A DNA stretch of 64,000 nt, from contig JAOPHQ010002561.1 in assembly GCA_030340625.1 (NCBI GenBank), positions 1 through 64,000 of the forward strand, given 5' to 3'. Shown piece by piece: positions 11,816 through 24,600 of the stretch. Both the position numbers and the translations under genes were made by a program. The stretch comes from Merluccius polli (Eukaryota; Chordata; Actinopteri; Gadiformes; Merlucciidae). Position 1 is the stretch's first letter; each line of letters starts with the position of its first letter. The notes beneath the pieces were generated by a model. The model made no database searches, was not told the DNA's origin, and was given only the letters and a program-made list of their open reading frames with translations.

Positions 11816-12730
11816 ACTGCCCCTCCTCCAATAGTGCGAGGCTTTGCATATCACTTGTCCCATGCTGACATTCACACTAGCTTCACAGTCCCGATTGAGT
11901 GCAACCTGTTGGAAAAGAAAATCCTCCACCTATTCTTTTTTATTAAATCAATTTCCCAAACGTCTGTGGACCCAGCATGGCTCATCAAAATCGATACCTT
12001 TTTATATCCATTTACCACATCCCCGTCCGCTGAGACCGAGGCTTTTGAAAGAGCCGAGACATTGAAAAACGACCTTGTGTAACTGTTAACCCCTGAGGGT
12101 CGGGGGTGGGCGAAGGCATGGCGGGGGTCAGCTCTCTCTTTGCCAAGCTGTGGTATTCACAGTGAGATGAAAAGATTTAGTCTTAAATTCCAGTGGGGTG
12201 GGGGGGTTGGGGGGGGGGGCGGGCTTAGGAGATCTTGCGGTGGTTAGTGAGCTATAAAGGGCGGGAGGTGAAGGAAGGACTAAACGTTGCGTATGGATTG
12301 ACCACAACTTCGTCCGCACGCACACAAGGTGACGCGACCCCTCCCTCAGAATAGGATCAAACACAACTTCTACAGCATCTTTGATCTCTTGCCAGGCTTG
12401 AGGATTACTGATTTAGTTCTTTGTCAGGTTTTTCTTTCCTGCAAACCTCTGTATTTTATCTTTGGCCCTGGTCGGGTCGATGGGTCTGTGGGGTGAACAG
12501 AACAACAGGCAGTAAAACCAGACGCCTCCTTAGAGAAAAGTTACAAGCTAGAGAAAGTAGTAGTCTCTGGGCTTGTATGAGTGGAGTTGATAACATTGTG
12601 GAAGTTAATTCTGCTCGATTTCTACAGTTTATTCAATGTCAATTGCACGGTATTCAATGGACGGCACATCCAAAGTGTTTACACACTCAACAATACCATG
12701 AGTGTGTAGGCCTACATTCTTAGCATGGGA
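11816..12730. other. Non-coding stretch, nothing recognised
   Basis: G-rich patch at 12193-12224. Open frames of 60-100 codons in several phases show no domain or motif. Confidence 0.5.
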
Positions 12731-12805
12731 TGGCCCCACTGGGAATCAAACCCTAACGCGGGCAGTGTTAATGTCTTGCTCTACCAGTTGAGCTAGACAG
12801 GGCCA
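12731..12805 (-). pseudogene. tRNA-like relic (tRNA pseudogene or SINE head)
   Basis: On the minus strand this 75-base block has an A box (TAGCTCAACTGGTAGAGCA), a B-box-like GGTTTGATTCCC and ends that can pair as a 7-bp acceptor stem (GGCCCTG with TGGGGCC, two wobbles) plus an A discriminator. The seven-base loop TTAACAC would put AAC in the anticodon position, but the anticodon and T stems contain mismatches and no intact family is matched. Most likely the head of a tRNA-derived SINE or a decayed tRNA copy. Confidence 0.5.
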
Positions 12806-13470
12806 CTTTGTTATTAAAACCCAACCTTTTAATACAACATCCATAGGAAAACAAGTTGTGCCTTCTTAACATGATTGTTGTCATACCTTAAAGAGCTGGG
12901 CTCAACACACCAGTGCACAGGGACAGTGTTTGAAATGTGCATTCATTTCTCTCATAAAAGCCTCCAGACTTGATTTACTTTCCTTGGAGTCCTCAAGCAC
13001 TTGGCTTTTAATATTCACCAGTGGGGCACACACTGCACTTCAACATCAACGACATCTTTTTGAGCACAACTCGTATTCGTTGCGAGAGAGAGTTGTTGTG
13101 TTGCTAAACTGTATATATTTAGAGCTGACCGAGCCTCTGTCATCCTCCACAGAAATCAGTGAGCCTAGCTTAAGCCATTTACTGTCACTCTCTCAAGGGA
13201 TGAAGGGCCAAGTTATAGGCCTATGCAATGAGTTATAAACTAAATAATATTACATTACATTCAGTATAATTTAGCAGCTGGCTGTGCTCTACATGTGACT
13301 TAAACCTACGTGTTGTTCCGGGATGGTTAACTCTACTGCAAACCGGAAGTCACATTTCCACCATATCCGCTTTTTTTCACACTCATCATAATCACAGGAA
13401 ATACTTGACTTACTTGAGTGTCGTCTTCAAAATAAAATGAAGATTCATAACAAAAGGGGGGGAAATGTGA
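12806..13470. other. Non-coding stretch, nothing recognised
   Basis: Unique-looking DNA; a 102-codon frame at 12930-13238 (plus) has no recognisable feature. Confidence 0.5.
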
Positions 13471-13960
13471 TCGGTATCAGACAACTCTGCATCGTTGACT
13501 ATTTTTCCACCCCCACCCGCGACCTGGAGGCCCTGCTCCTGGATTAACACGCGTTCCCTCACCTCCTTTCCAATTGATTATTCTACTTTCACTTTTATCT
13601 GGGCCCGGCAGAGGGGTCCTACGCCCGTCACGCGTCTTCTTGCCCGAGAATTGGAATCCCTCCATGCAGGTGCCGCCGCAAAGAGGCGGCCGCCTTTCAC
13701 TGCTGCATTCTGCTGATAACTTCAGTTTTTTTCTTCGCATTCAACGGTGCATTGTGTTTGGTGAAGAGCGGCGACCGCAGCAAAAGCATGCCGAGGTCGG
13801 CACTCGCCATAAACTGCGCTGTTGTTTATGCCCTCGCCAACAAAAAAATCTAAAAGAGATTCGCTTGGCAAGACAGAGAAAATGGACGGACGAAGCGGCT
13901 TGTGTGCAGAATGCATGTTGATAAGAATTTTTTCTTCCCAATTTTCGCGGGTTTGAAGGG
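13471..13960. promoter_or_regulatory. GC/CpG-rich block, possible conserved non-coding element
   Basis: About 490 bases clearly richer in CG dinucleotides than their surroundings (ACGCGT, GGCGGCCGCC, GCGGCGACCGC) and free of simple repeats. Overlapping open frames on both strands (up to 115 codons) show no known domain. It could be a regulatory element or an unrecognised exon. Confidence 0.3.
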
Positions 13961-14690
13961 ATTCGAACAAATGTCACTTCCCGGTATGTATGGCGGGTGG
14001 CTGCTACGGATGGATATTCAGACAATATGCATGATAAACATATTTTTTCCCCCTTTCCATTGTGGTCAACTTTGAAAATGGCTTCTCTCAAAGAAGTCAG
14101 CAGAATCTATTCCTTCCCCATCCCCGCTCCTCCCTGACTCGGGTTCTGACAACGGCTGGTTCCGGCCCTCCGGAACAATTCTTAATGAATTAGTCAGGCC
14201 TGGAAATGAAAAGTTCTGCTGTCAGCTGGATGGTCTCTCTCCCTCTCTGCCTCTGCCTCCACTGGTGAGCAGGGGATAATGAAGGTGCTTGCATGATAAA
14301 AGACACCTGCATGCTGATTTTCGGTGAACTAGGGTATCGGTCATTTCCCTCTCTCCCGTTTGGTATCGCATCTGTCACTCTCCTAACTCTCTCTCTCTCT
14401 TCCTATCCCTCCATCTCCCTCTGTTCTCGTCTATGGCCTGCTCTCCTCCTCTTCCTCTCTCTTTTCTTTTTTTAAACTCTCTGGCCTGTCACCACTACTG
14501 CATTTTAAGAGAAATGGCTTCTGGCAGGCCGGCTCAGATACTGCTGAGGATCGTAAACACAAATACCTTTTATGGAGACGAGGGAACATTCTGGTTTGTC
14601 ACCCCTGGAATCTTAAAACGCTCTCTCTCTCTCTCTCACCACACCATGTATACACAACCCCAGGATCCATTTCCATACAACCTGCAAACC
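13961..14690. other. Non-coding stretch, CT-rich in part
   Basis: CT-rich patches at 14230-14260, 14380-14470 and 14620-14640. No gene recognised. Confidence 0.5.
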
Positions 14691-14694
14691 CAAC

Positions 14695-14695
<1 letters not shown>

Positions 14696-14729
<34 letters not shown>

Positions 14730-14731
14730 CC
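14696..14731. repeat. (CA)n microsatellite
   Basis: CA array; flanking low-complexity frames in both strands are repeat translations. Confidence 0.85.
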
Positions 14732-16575
14732 CGCCTGCAAGACTGAGTCCTCGTACTACGCGTCTGTTTTCCCGGAGCGATTTTCGAGGGGTAATAGCAC
14801 TCACAAATCATCGGGGCAGTGGTGGAGCCTCTTTTCAAATGGATGTTCCTTCATTTCAAAACAATGGATATGCCTTACGACGGGCATGCTCATGTCATAA
14901 CTTAGGTGTCTGACAGGTCGGGGGGCAGGTGTTGGGTCTGAAGCACTTTTTCATGCTGTGATGATCCACCTGTGAAGGGAGGTACTTTTGGGTCTCGGGA
15001 ATCCACCAAATAACCGGTTGAGGAGAATGAGCAAAGCGTTCGCATTACTATGTCAAGAAAAGTTTGCTAATTAACATTTTTGGCTGGACCAGCAGGCTGG
15101 CCCTATATCCCCAACGCTCTGTCACTGAGTGACTGAGTGACTGAGTGAGAGAGTTGCACAATTGGTCAGAGTGAGTGATGACATGGTTGCTCCCCATTTC
15201 CCTACTTCCTGGCTGCACCTGATTGGACGAACGCATTCAGTCGTTGGCTGTCTGCTTTCGGATTTTAACACCGGACCAACATGGTGGCCGCCTCACAAAC
15301 AAGCTCATTTAACAGCTAAGTAGTACACTGCAATGTGTTTCTGAAAACATTTTAGGTGAGATATAAGCCATGTAGTTGCTGAATTTGTCTCCACTTTAGA
15401 TCGACAACAGTTAGTTTAAAGGTTTTCCGGGAGTTTCCAGAGGCCCCGGATTTGCATAAAGTAGACGAGAACTCAACTTCATGCACATGAGGAGCACGCC
15501 AATGTGATGCCTCATCTCTCAAAACTCAAAACCATGCTACCAGAATGCATTGCTCACATGGCTGCTCACATACACAATGAATGGGAGGTGTAGAAATGAC
15601 GGATCCTGTGGACACGTACCTTGAGCATTTACAAGTGCTCTGTTTATTAACTGCCGTTCATTCTGAATTTATCGAGCACTAAGGACGGATTCACGGTCTA
15701 GCCACATACTAGGTTTGGACCTAGTTCTATGTATAGTATTCATCAATACAGTATTGCAATGGTCTAAAGGAAAGCTGCTAGGACCAACTGAACAACTGAA
15801 TTGTGTGTAAGTGTTTGCTTTTTTACACTCCTATAACAAACAATTCATCTGCTTTCACTTCACTGTCAGTCTCGGTAGCTCATGTGATAAAAGGACCTTT
15901 ACATTGACACAAACGTCTGCCGTCGAGTAGACCAGAAACACTTCACTTCTCCAGCAAGACGGAGGAAGTGATGAGGAATACTCTCCCCCAGCTGTAGAAA
16001 TGTCTCTCTCTCTGCCAGTGTGTATGAATGGGCTTGATAGACTGATACTAAAATGGATTAAAGAGTGGCTTGGTTTTCTGTGTTGGAGTGAGATTGACTG
16101 ATGCATTATGCATGTATGCCCATGGAAGAACACTGTAAATCTCTTTCGGTTTCTTTCTTTCGGTACTGAGCATCAGTGAAATTGACTGAATTTAAGAGAA
16201 CAATATTATAATTTATTTTCAGAGAGAAAAATGTTAACCTTCAAATCCCTCAAACACATCGGCACCTCTTTTTAATTACTTCCTCTCGCGCGCGTCAACG
16301 TTTCATCGTAGACGTCGACGGATGGGGGTTAAGCTAGCACTCCTGTACGGCAAGATTAGAAAGCCATTGAGCGTCGGTAAAGAATCACAGATGACGGGAG
16401 AGAGACGTGGTGAGGGGCCCCTAATTGGAAATTGATTGACTTGGCAGGGGCCCCTTTGCACACCTGCTCCCATAGAAGACACACCGCACCAAGTTAGATG
16501 CGATTCTTCACCGAACGGTGTGAAAAAAATAAACCTTCACTTTTTTGTATGTTTTCCACACTGGAATCCCTCTCT
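14732..16575. other. Non-coding stretch, nothing firm
   Basis: Contains a short GACTGAGT tandem (15123-15148) and complex AT/GC-mixed DNA. The part at 15270-15600 has the texture of an old dispersed element, but I see no terminal repeats. No gene recognised. Confidence 0.5.
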
Positions 16576-16577
16576 TC

Positions 16578-16602
16578 CCTGTGTGTGTGTGTGTGTGTGT
16601 GT
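16578..16602. repeat. (GT)n microsatellite
   Basis: GT array of about 12 units. Confidence 0.85.
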
Positions 16603-17389
16603 GGAGAATGCCGATATGAATGAAGCCACCGGCCTCTCTTCCGCTCCAACAGCATCACTTCAGAGCAAAAAAAACGGTTGCCGGTGATCTTTTCCGTGAC
16701 GGATGGATGGGGGGAGGTTGAGGTTGGGGTGGGGGGTGGGGGTGGGTGGTTGCATGCTTGGAGCGTGCCATGGAGGAGGAGAAGAAGAAAAGGGGAGAAG
16801 GCATTGCCCTAGATATTCCCGGGGGCGTCATACACCAGTGGTTTACTAGAGCTCCCAGACTGCAAATGCAAGGGGGGAACCCACAGGTTTGTGGGTGGGG
16901 GCGCTGGTTTAGATGAGATGACGAACTGGGTGGGGGGGGGCGGGGTGGGGTGGATGTCCGGGATGAAGATGAATAGTGCGGTGACACAGACTGTATCAGA
17001 GGTTGGGGAGCACACCTTTAGTGTTACGTGATGTGTGTGAGGGATACAAGGAGTCTCACAGGTTTTGGATTGGAGGCCCCATCGCGGGACTGGCCGGTTG
17101 CATCACGTTGTGACATCGTTGAAAGATGGGTATATTTTAGTTATTTCTGTTTTGTATTTAGTCATATTTTGTATTTAGTTGTAGGATTCTTTCAGGGACA
17201 TGTTACCAAGAGGAAGTTGGGGTCAGTCATCTCGTTCTGGATAGTCGTCTGGGAGTGTGATGGTTAAAACATTCTTTGCTTTAGTTTAGAAGGTCAAAAG
17301 TACTGTATTAAAAATATGAATGTCCAAAAAGATGAATCAAAAGCAGCCTATTTATGTGTTGAATCGTGTTTGTGTCATATTGCAATACT
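16603..17389. other. Non-coding stretch, G-rich in part
   Basis: G-rich patches at 16709-16748 and 16931-16950. No gene or element end seen. Confidence 0.5.
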
Positions 17390-17723
<334 letters not shown>

Positions 17724-18145
17724 ATAGACTAACAACCGTGTCAGACCTTAATCCCCCCTTGTCTGTACGTGTCAGAGAACCAACACCACCCCCCTCTGTG
17801 TGGTTGCTGTAAGCTAGATGGTAGTCAGACGGCCGTCGGAGAGACAGACCAGCCGTTGGACCAGGTCTGTCCCTTCAGTCCAGCTCTGGAGAAGATGATG
17901 GAGGAGGAGGAGATGGAGGAAGCAGAAGTCAAACTCAGCTGCTCAACAGGCAGCAGATGAAAGCCGACAGTGATACATGCAAGGAGGAAGACTACAAGAA
18001 CATAATTTGTCTCTCTGCCTCGCCCTCTCTGGCTGGTGCACGTGACCGAGGGTTGGGTGGGGGGGGGGGCTAGGGGGACCACTCCTCGGTGCAAATGTAA
18101 ATAGAAAATGTAAATAGCTATGATGGTGGTGTGCATGCAGTGTTT
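17724..18145. other. Non-coding stretch, nothing recognised
   Basis: Includes a GGA-rich patch (17891-17926) and a G tract (18058-18070). No gene recognised. Confidence 0.5.
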
Positions 18146-18187
18146 CTGGTCCACCAACCCCCCCTTTGTGGGGGGTTGGTGGACCAG
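18146..18187. repeat. 18-bp perfect inverted repeat, 6-nt loop
   Basis: Arms CTGGTCCACCAACCCCCC (18146-18163) and GGGGGGTTGGTGGACCAG (18170-18187) are exact reverse complements around CTTTGT. Looks like a template-switch (snap-back) product. Confidence 0.92.
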
Positions 18188-18232
18188 TGTGGGAGCTAGT
18201 AGAGGTCAGAGGGTGGTAGTGGTGGTGGTTGC

Positions 18233-18265
18233 GGGAGGGAGGGAGGGAGGGAGGGAGGGAGGTGG
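18233..18265. repeat. (GGGA)n microsatellite
   Basis: About seven GGGA units, followed by GGTGG-rich sequence. Confidence 0.85.
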
Positions 18266-19640
18266 GGTGGGGTGGAGGATGGTATGGTGGGAGGGCAGCG
18301 CAGACAGTTGGTCATTGGCGCTGACAGCAACACAGCCCAATCGTTGCGAGAGAGACAAATCCATTTGACTTGTGTATATTAACACACTTAACAACTGCCA
18401 AACACTGGAAGGTTGACCATGAAACCGCTTCTTTGCCAAAGCCTTACATAGCCGTAGATACTGTACTGGTTGCGTGATAAATAGTTAACTGGAAATCAAT
18501 TCATTTCCAATGCAATGCAGCGTCAGGCTTGCGAAAGAAAGAAATAAGTAGAAGAAAACTCAAACCACTGCTGGGTTGCGTAAGAAATTACGCACCGTCA
18601 ACTTTTTGTAAAACCAGTATGTACGAGGCATCTAGTTAGCCTTGGCGAGCAGCCGTCAGCATGTTTTATTGTAAAGTCTGCAGTATAACGTGGTCATTCT
18701 GTACATTGAAATATCTTGATGAGGCAGGGGTCATCTGCGTAGTACACAAACAACAAATTCAATATGCCCAACACCACACAACCACAAAAATAAGTTCCAA
18801 ACTCAAAATGTGACAATGTGGGTAATTTGTCATTTCTGGGTACCCTAGGCCTAGACCACCTAATTGGCGGGATGGGACTCAGCATTACCCAGGGCATTGT
18901 GTGGTAAAAGGCTTCATTAGGTTGGGTGTACATGATGGTGGGAGTCCATTATGGCTCCAGAGAAAAGAGCGGGAGAGAGAGAAGATGGCCAGGGAGAACA
19001 TTTGAGAAGGGTGAATGTGTAGGTTAAAGAGGATGATGAATTAGGTGGAGATAGAAAGAGAGAGACAGAAAGAGAGACAGAGACAGAAAGAGAGACAGAC
19101 AGAAAGAGACAGACAGAAAGAGAGAAACTAGCCCAATAAATCACCAGCCAATAGATAATTGGACTAGCGGCTCCCGGGGGATTGTTCTAGTGGCGCAACG
19201 TCCTGATTTTTCGCAATTAACTGCTGGAAGGAGTGGCGGGGGAGGAGTGGCGGGGGAGGAGTGGCGTGGGATTCGTCGGCGGACTGGGGTGCTGATGAGC
19301 GGCCGCCAGTCGTAATGATTCTTTTAGGGTGGGGAAAAAATCATTAAGAGAGGCATTCGTCGCTTATGACGGCATTCCTCGTATGAAGGAGCGGCTGTCA
19401 CCGCCACAGAGGCTGACGGGCATATCAAATTGGATCTCAGCGAAGGTGGGTGGTGGTGGGGTTGGAGGGGTATGGTAAACAATCAGCAGTCAGTGGGGCT
19501 CTGACTGTACATCTCTCTGACTCTGAGGCTGTTTTTGAATTGCTTTGCTCCTCCTGCTTTTCTCCTCCACCTCCTCCTTTTGTCTTCTTGGAGGTGTCAG
19601 TCATAAGATGTTTATCTGTTTTCTTTTGCAGTAGAAGCCG
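18266..19640. other. Non-coding stretch with GA tract and GGAGTGGCG repeat
   Basis: GA/CAGAA-rich region at 19049-19120 and three GGAGTGGCGGG-type units at 19230-19270. The block 19270-19440 is complex and CpG-bearing and could be a conserved non-coding element. No gene recognised. Confidence 0.5.
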
Positions 19641-19642
19641 AC

Positions 19643-19957
19643 CCTGTATTAACCTCTTCATCACTAGACCACCACCCTGTATTACCCTTTTCATCACTAG
19701 ACCACCGCCCTGTATTAACCACTTCATCACTAGACCATCGCCCTATATTAACCTCTTCATCACTAGACCACTGCCATCTAGTAACCTCTTCATCACTAGC
19801 CTCTTCATCACTAGACCACCGCCCTCTAGTAACCTCTTTTCATCACTAGCCTCTTAATCACTAGACCACCGCCCTGTATTAACCTCTTAAGCACTAGCCT
19901 CGTCATCAGTAGGCCACCGCCCCATTAACCTCTTCATCACTAGATCACCGCCCCGTT
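19643..19957. repeat. 33-bp minisatellite
   Basis: About nine units with period 33, marked by CCTGTATTAACCTCTTCATC followed by ACTAGACCACCGC. Successive CCTGTATT/CCTATATT anchors fall at 19643, 19676, 19709 and 19742. Later units are shortened (ACCTCTTCATCACTAG). Because 33 is a multiple of three, it keeps an 11-residue repeating frame open; that frame is not a gene. Confidence 0.9.
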
Positions 19958-20990
19958 CGCCTGTAGGTGTGAATTTTGTAGCTCGTAGCAAGTTTATTTT
20001 AAAGAATAGTTCCAAAATCATCACATTTTATTCAAAAATTTGCATCTCATTTCATCATCCAACAACAGATAGCTTATTTTCTTTTCACAAAAGCACCAAA
20101 ACAAATCCACGTCGCCAAATCGTAACCTGAGCCCCTCTTCTCCCCCATCACCTCCACCATATCACACCACTTGGTGAGCTCTCTGTGCTGCTGCTCGTGT
20201 GGAACGCTATTGATTGGTTCGGGTTCCTGTGTGTAAATAAAACGGGACAGAAAGGCTAATGACTTGTGTGTGTGTGTGTGTGTGTGTTTGGTTTGTGATT
20301 GACAGTCCTTTTGGAGATACCGGGAGAGAAGAGAGGGTGCACTTGGATGTAAACCAACCTCTCAGCAAGTTTCTAATGTGTTTCACTGAATTATGGGGTT
20401 TCTCATTGATCAACCTCCAATTGTAGCTGTCTCGTTAGTCAGGGATTGGTGATGTAGTTAGTCTAATGTTGGTGCATGTGAGTCTGATATTGGTGTTCTA
20501 GGATGTCGAATGGCGGATTTCCTTTTTTTCCCTCAGTGTTGTGTAGGTATGTCTTCCCAGTGTCAATGTATGACAAACAGGGAGGCTTTTTTTTTCTCTC
20601 ACTTTCGTTTGAGTGTGCGTAAAATGTAACGGTTTGTTGGGTTTGTTTTTCTTCTGCAGTGGGGCCGTCGTAGTGTGTGAAAACAGGGAGTGTCTCCGAG
20701 CTTGTGCCTGTGTCCCACGGTGCTATCTATCCCGCGCTCTGTTTGTGTTCCACTGACACACTGTATTCTCTGGGCTCCCTCGACGGCTCTGTCCCTGTCA
20801 GCTCCAATCACATTTCAGCAGGGCTCCCTGGCAGACAGGAGGCCAACCAGAAGAACCACCAAACAAAAAAATACAAAGAAGAAAAATGGTCGGTGATTTC
20901 ATAAAAAAAAACACTAAAAAGAGCTGGGCCAAAAGCATCGGTGGTCCATGATATGTGGGACATTTGTGCACGTTTGTGATGCATGTGAAC
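19958..20990. other. Non-coding stretch with (GT)n
   Basis: GT array at 20265-20287; otherwise no recognised feature. Confidence 0.5.
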
Positions 20991-21310
20991 ACACACACAC
21001 AACTTAAAAATGCCCATTCTTCTTCTTCTTCTTCTTCTTCTTCTTCTTCTTCTTCTTCTTCTTCTTCTTCTTCTTCTTCTTCCCTGGCATTTCCCTCCAA
21101 ATGTCAAATCATTCACCTGGAACAAGGATCTTGAGGGATCCCCCTCCTCCAAGAATGTCAGAGAGCCAGAATAACGCCGACCCTAAACAAAGACCTGGGC
21201 TTCCCGACCAGACCACTCAGAGCTTGGCCTCAATGTGCCACCACTGCCCCCGGGGTGGTGGGGATAGTGGTGGTGGTGGTGGTGGTGGTGGTGGTGGTGG
21301 TGGTGGTGGG
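20991..21310. repeat. (CTT)n and (GGT)n microsatellites
   Basis: CTT array at 21017-21082 (about 22 units) and GGT array at 21267-21309 (about 14 units). Glu-, Arg-, Gly- and His-rich frames here are repeat translations. Confidence 0.9.
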
Positions 21311-21464
21311 GATGTTGGGGGTGGTGGGGATGGTGATGGTGGAGGTGAGGGAGGCAAGTAGATGCATGAGTCTCGCACGACTCCCGGTCCCCAGCGTGTA
21401 CTGTGCACGTGTAATCACAGCAGGCTGTGTTTTTGTCTCTGCTAAAATACCCCACCTCTCTCCC

Positions 21465-21645
21465 TTTCTCTCTCTTTCTCTTTCTATCTCTCTCCCTCTC
21501 TCTCTCTCCCTCTCTCTCTGCCACCCCCCTCGGTCATGTTTATGCTGTGGAAGAAATCCCATGACCTCGTTTTCTGTCTGCCTGCCTCCACTCTTCTTCT
21601 TCTTCTTCTTCTTCTTCTTCTTCTTCTTCTTCTTCTTCTTCTTCT
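21465..21645. repeat. (CT)n and (CTT)n microsatellites
   Basis: CT-rich tract at 21465-21520 and CTT array at 21592-21645 (about 17 units). Confidence 0.9.
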
Positions 21646-24600
21646 GCAATCCTGGAGGTAGTGGTAGACCACTTCCTGCTCCAGTAATTTCCTCTATATG
21701 GTTCCCGCAGCAAAAAAAAATGAAAGAAAGAAAGCATTGGCAAGTCTTGTCTTTTCGGGGGGGGGAAACTGAAAAAAATTAAGAGACATCGTGGAGCAGA
21801 GTGCCATCAAACATCTTTTACGGCCATTATCTGGGCTTCGTCCGATGTTTATTCTGCATCGGACAGCTGTAGTAAATTAGCTGTAACGTAAAAAATAAGT
21901 ATAATAAAAAAGCCACTGGGAGTTTAAAGATCCCACGAGGGAATGGAAATACACCCAGAAAGAAGATCTTTAGCTTGTACCTGAGTGTGTGCACCCCGTG
22001 TACAGCCCTGTGCATGTCAGTGAAATACCAACAGCAGTGTGGAGCCCAATAATAATAACAAAGGATTAGCGTTAGCGCGTAGCGTTCCGACTGGAGGTGG
22101 GAGGGGATCTGGTGCCGACCCAGGGGCGAGACTACAGGTTACTGTGGAAGAATTTGATCTTTGTCACTTTCCAGAGTTCAGCGGCATCGTGTGTGTCTGT
22201 TGAAAGTATACACAATGTATACGCCACCCTCAACCCCACCGCCACCTCTCCCCACCTCAGCAGACTGCCTTGGTGGCTATTCTAGTTCTGCTGGGTGGGG
22301 GCTGACAAATCTCGCTTCAGCTCAGTCGATGGTGAAAACACTGACGAGGAGCAACAGCGCTTTGTGTGGAAATGTGGTTAATTTAATGATGGGCTTATCA
22401 CATTTCCGGTCTTTCGGTTAGTTTGGGTCGCCGTGCATTGAATAAAATAAGGGTTGTGGTGAAACTTTATCCCTTGATTCTGCTGTTTTAAAAATGGAAA
22501 TTGAGGCGGAAGTAAAGTTCAGAGAGTTGTTTGCACAGGCTGTTTTAAACCTAGTGGATGTATGAACAAGTTAATGAAATAACTGATTTTTTAGCCTTTC
22601 AATAGCAGATGATGGCTCCCAGCGGCACTTGTGTATTCGTTCATAAACTGCAAGAAGCAGTTCCCAATTGAATGAACAAGAATACCAAAGAACAAAAATC
22701 AATACGATAAAAAAATAACGACAAGTAATAACAGCAGAAAGTTCATTGTTGTTATTGTTAATTGTGTTTAACGAATGAGAGACAAGATGGAGCATTGAAA
22801 GAGGACTGGGTTTAACTCATGTTTAATAATGCGCATCAGTTATAATCGAGCCAAACCTCTGGGGATTAGTGAATCAACAACAACAAATAAACAGTACAAA
22901 ACAAAAGTTATTGGTATCGCCATATTGAGAGTCACATTTCACCGGGTACATCCAGAGGGACCCAAATCAGCTAAACTCAATTATCGTAATAAATTATAAC
23001 GCCTCCCCTTTCAGTGTCCTCAATTATAACTGCAGCCATTAGTTAAATGGAAGGTTTGCAGGCGGCGTAGATGCTGAACACACAAATAATCACCTCTGAA
23101 AAAAAGAATAACAGAAAATGATAAATGGGAAAAAGGCCTATTAATCACAAACAAACACAGAAACAACCAACCAAAATAGAGCGACCTCTTTTGACAGCCG
23201 TTCCAGAAAAATCCTGGCCATGTCTAGACATATTGTTAGAGAGAACCACAGAGGTGAGCAAAAAACGCTCTTTCTTTCCAACAGTTTTTTACTTTGCATC
23301 ACTCTGAGGATAGCCATTGCCACGTCACCGCTGTAATTAATGCCATTAAAAAAATCCTTCAGGAATGACAAACGACTTCAGAATCCAGCTGAAAAGGATC
23401 GGGCGAATGTCTTATCGACTTCTCCAGTACGTGACCAGAGCGGTAGCAATGCTGAGGAATAGTACAGGGATTTGTATTCGATAATTAGCTTAACAATCTC
23501 CTCTGTGCGTTTTGCTCTAGCAACTTGCCATCTACTGCTGTCTGAGATGGTCTTAACACACCTCTCTGTCATTAGTCCTAGAGAAAGCAAAAAGGCACCA
23601 GGAATATGGGGTCAGTTTTAATTATTCTGTCGCTACTGCATGCCTTCTCTGCTGTCCGTTAATTGCTTGTTAGTGCTCACGCAGGCCAAGAGAGAATAAT
23701 GTGACACGTCCCTCTCATAAACTCCCACACGTCGCATTCAGTGTCGAGAGAGATATAAAGAAAGATGGAGAGAGAGAGAGCCACAGAGAGGGAGAGTTTA
23801 TGTGTTTGTGTCCATAAACACACAAACTCATTTTGATATGCTCGCGGGGACCGAAAGGGCAGCTCCAACACACGCATCCACGTCCCTGTGTTTTACAGCC
23901 TCCCATCAGGAAGAAATTAGTCCCTCTGGTAACCACAACATAATGACAACCTCCCTGGCCTCCACCGGGGGGGTGTGTGTGGGGGTGAAAGCCAGACACA
24001 ATACATTTTTCATGAAGCCCATGTTAATGAAGGAGCAGGAAGCCTGAAGTGTAGCAGGCTGGCTGCATCTGCTGGGGCTTAGAGCGGGTAAACAGCGCGA
24101 GCGGCAGCGCGGCGTTATTGCTGGATGAATGTCAAGACTCTGGGAAAACACCTGAGGCTTTTTCGGAAGCGGCGACTCGGAGCCGACCACAATCACATGC
24201 TGCCTCTCCCGAGATCAGGGGAGATAACACTCCCGCTGAAACAGATGTGCTGTGCTGTTTCTTTCCGGTAGTTTACAAGCGAAGGCCGAGGCTAATTTAT
24301 TTCATTTTTTTCCCTTTCTTTTTGATTGCCCCTTTAATAATAACTGGCGATGTCGGCCTTGTCGGAAACACTTCTGCAATTTAAGAGATGTTTTTGATTA
24401 CAATGTGAGAATCGAGGCGGTGTTTATGTGCCACTTTTTGTCAAGGTATTTTTCATGCTTATTGTTCACCAATGTTTGTTCCAGTATTACTGCTTTTTCA
24501 ATTAAAAATGTAACAATTACCTGACTGACAAAAACAAAGCAAACCTGACTTTGCTAAACTGAAAAGTGGTCTAAAATGTTAGGATGCAGAGATGACTTCA

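Noticed and set aside
12930..13238. 102-codon plus-strand frame as a gene
   Set aside because: No recognisable motif, no splice signals considered convincing, and length within the range expected by chance.
19450..19857. 135-codon frame with repeating ITRPPP
   Set aside because: Translation of the 33-bp minisatellite.
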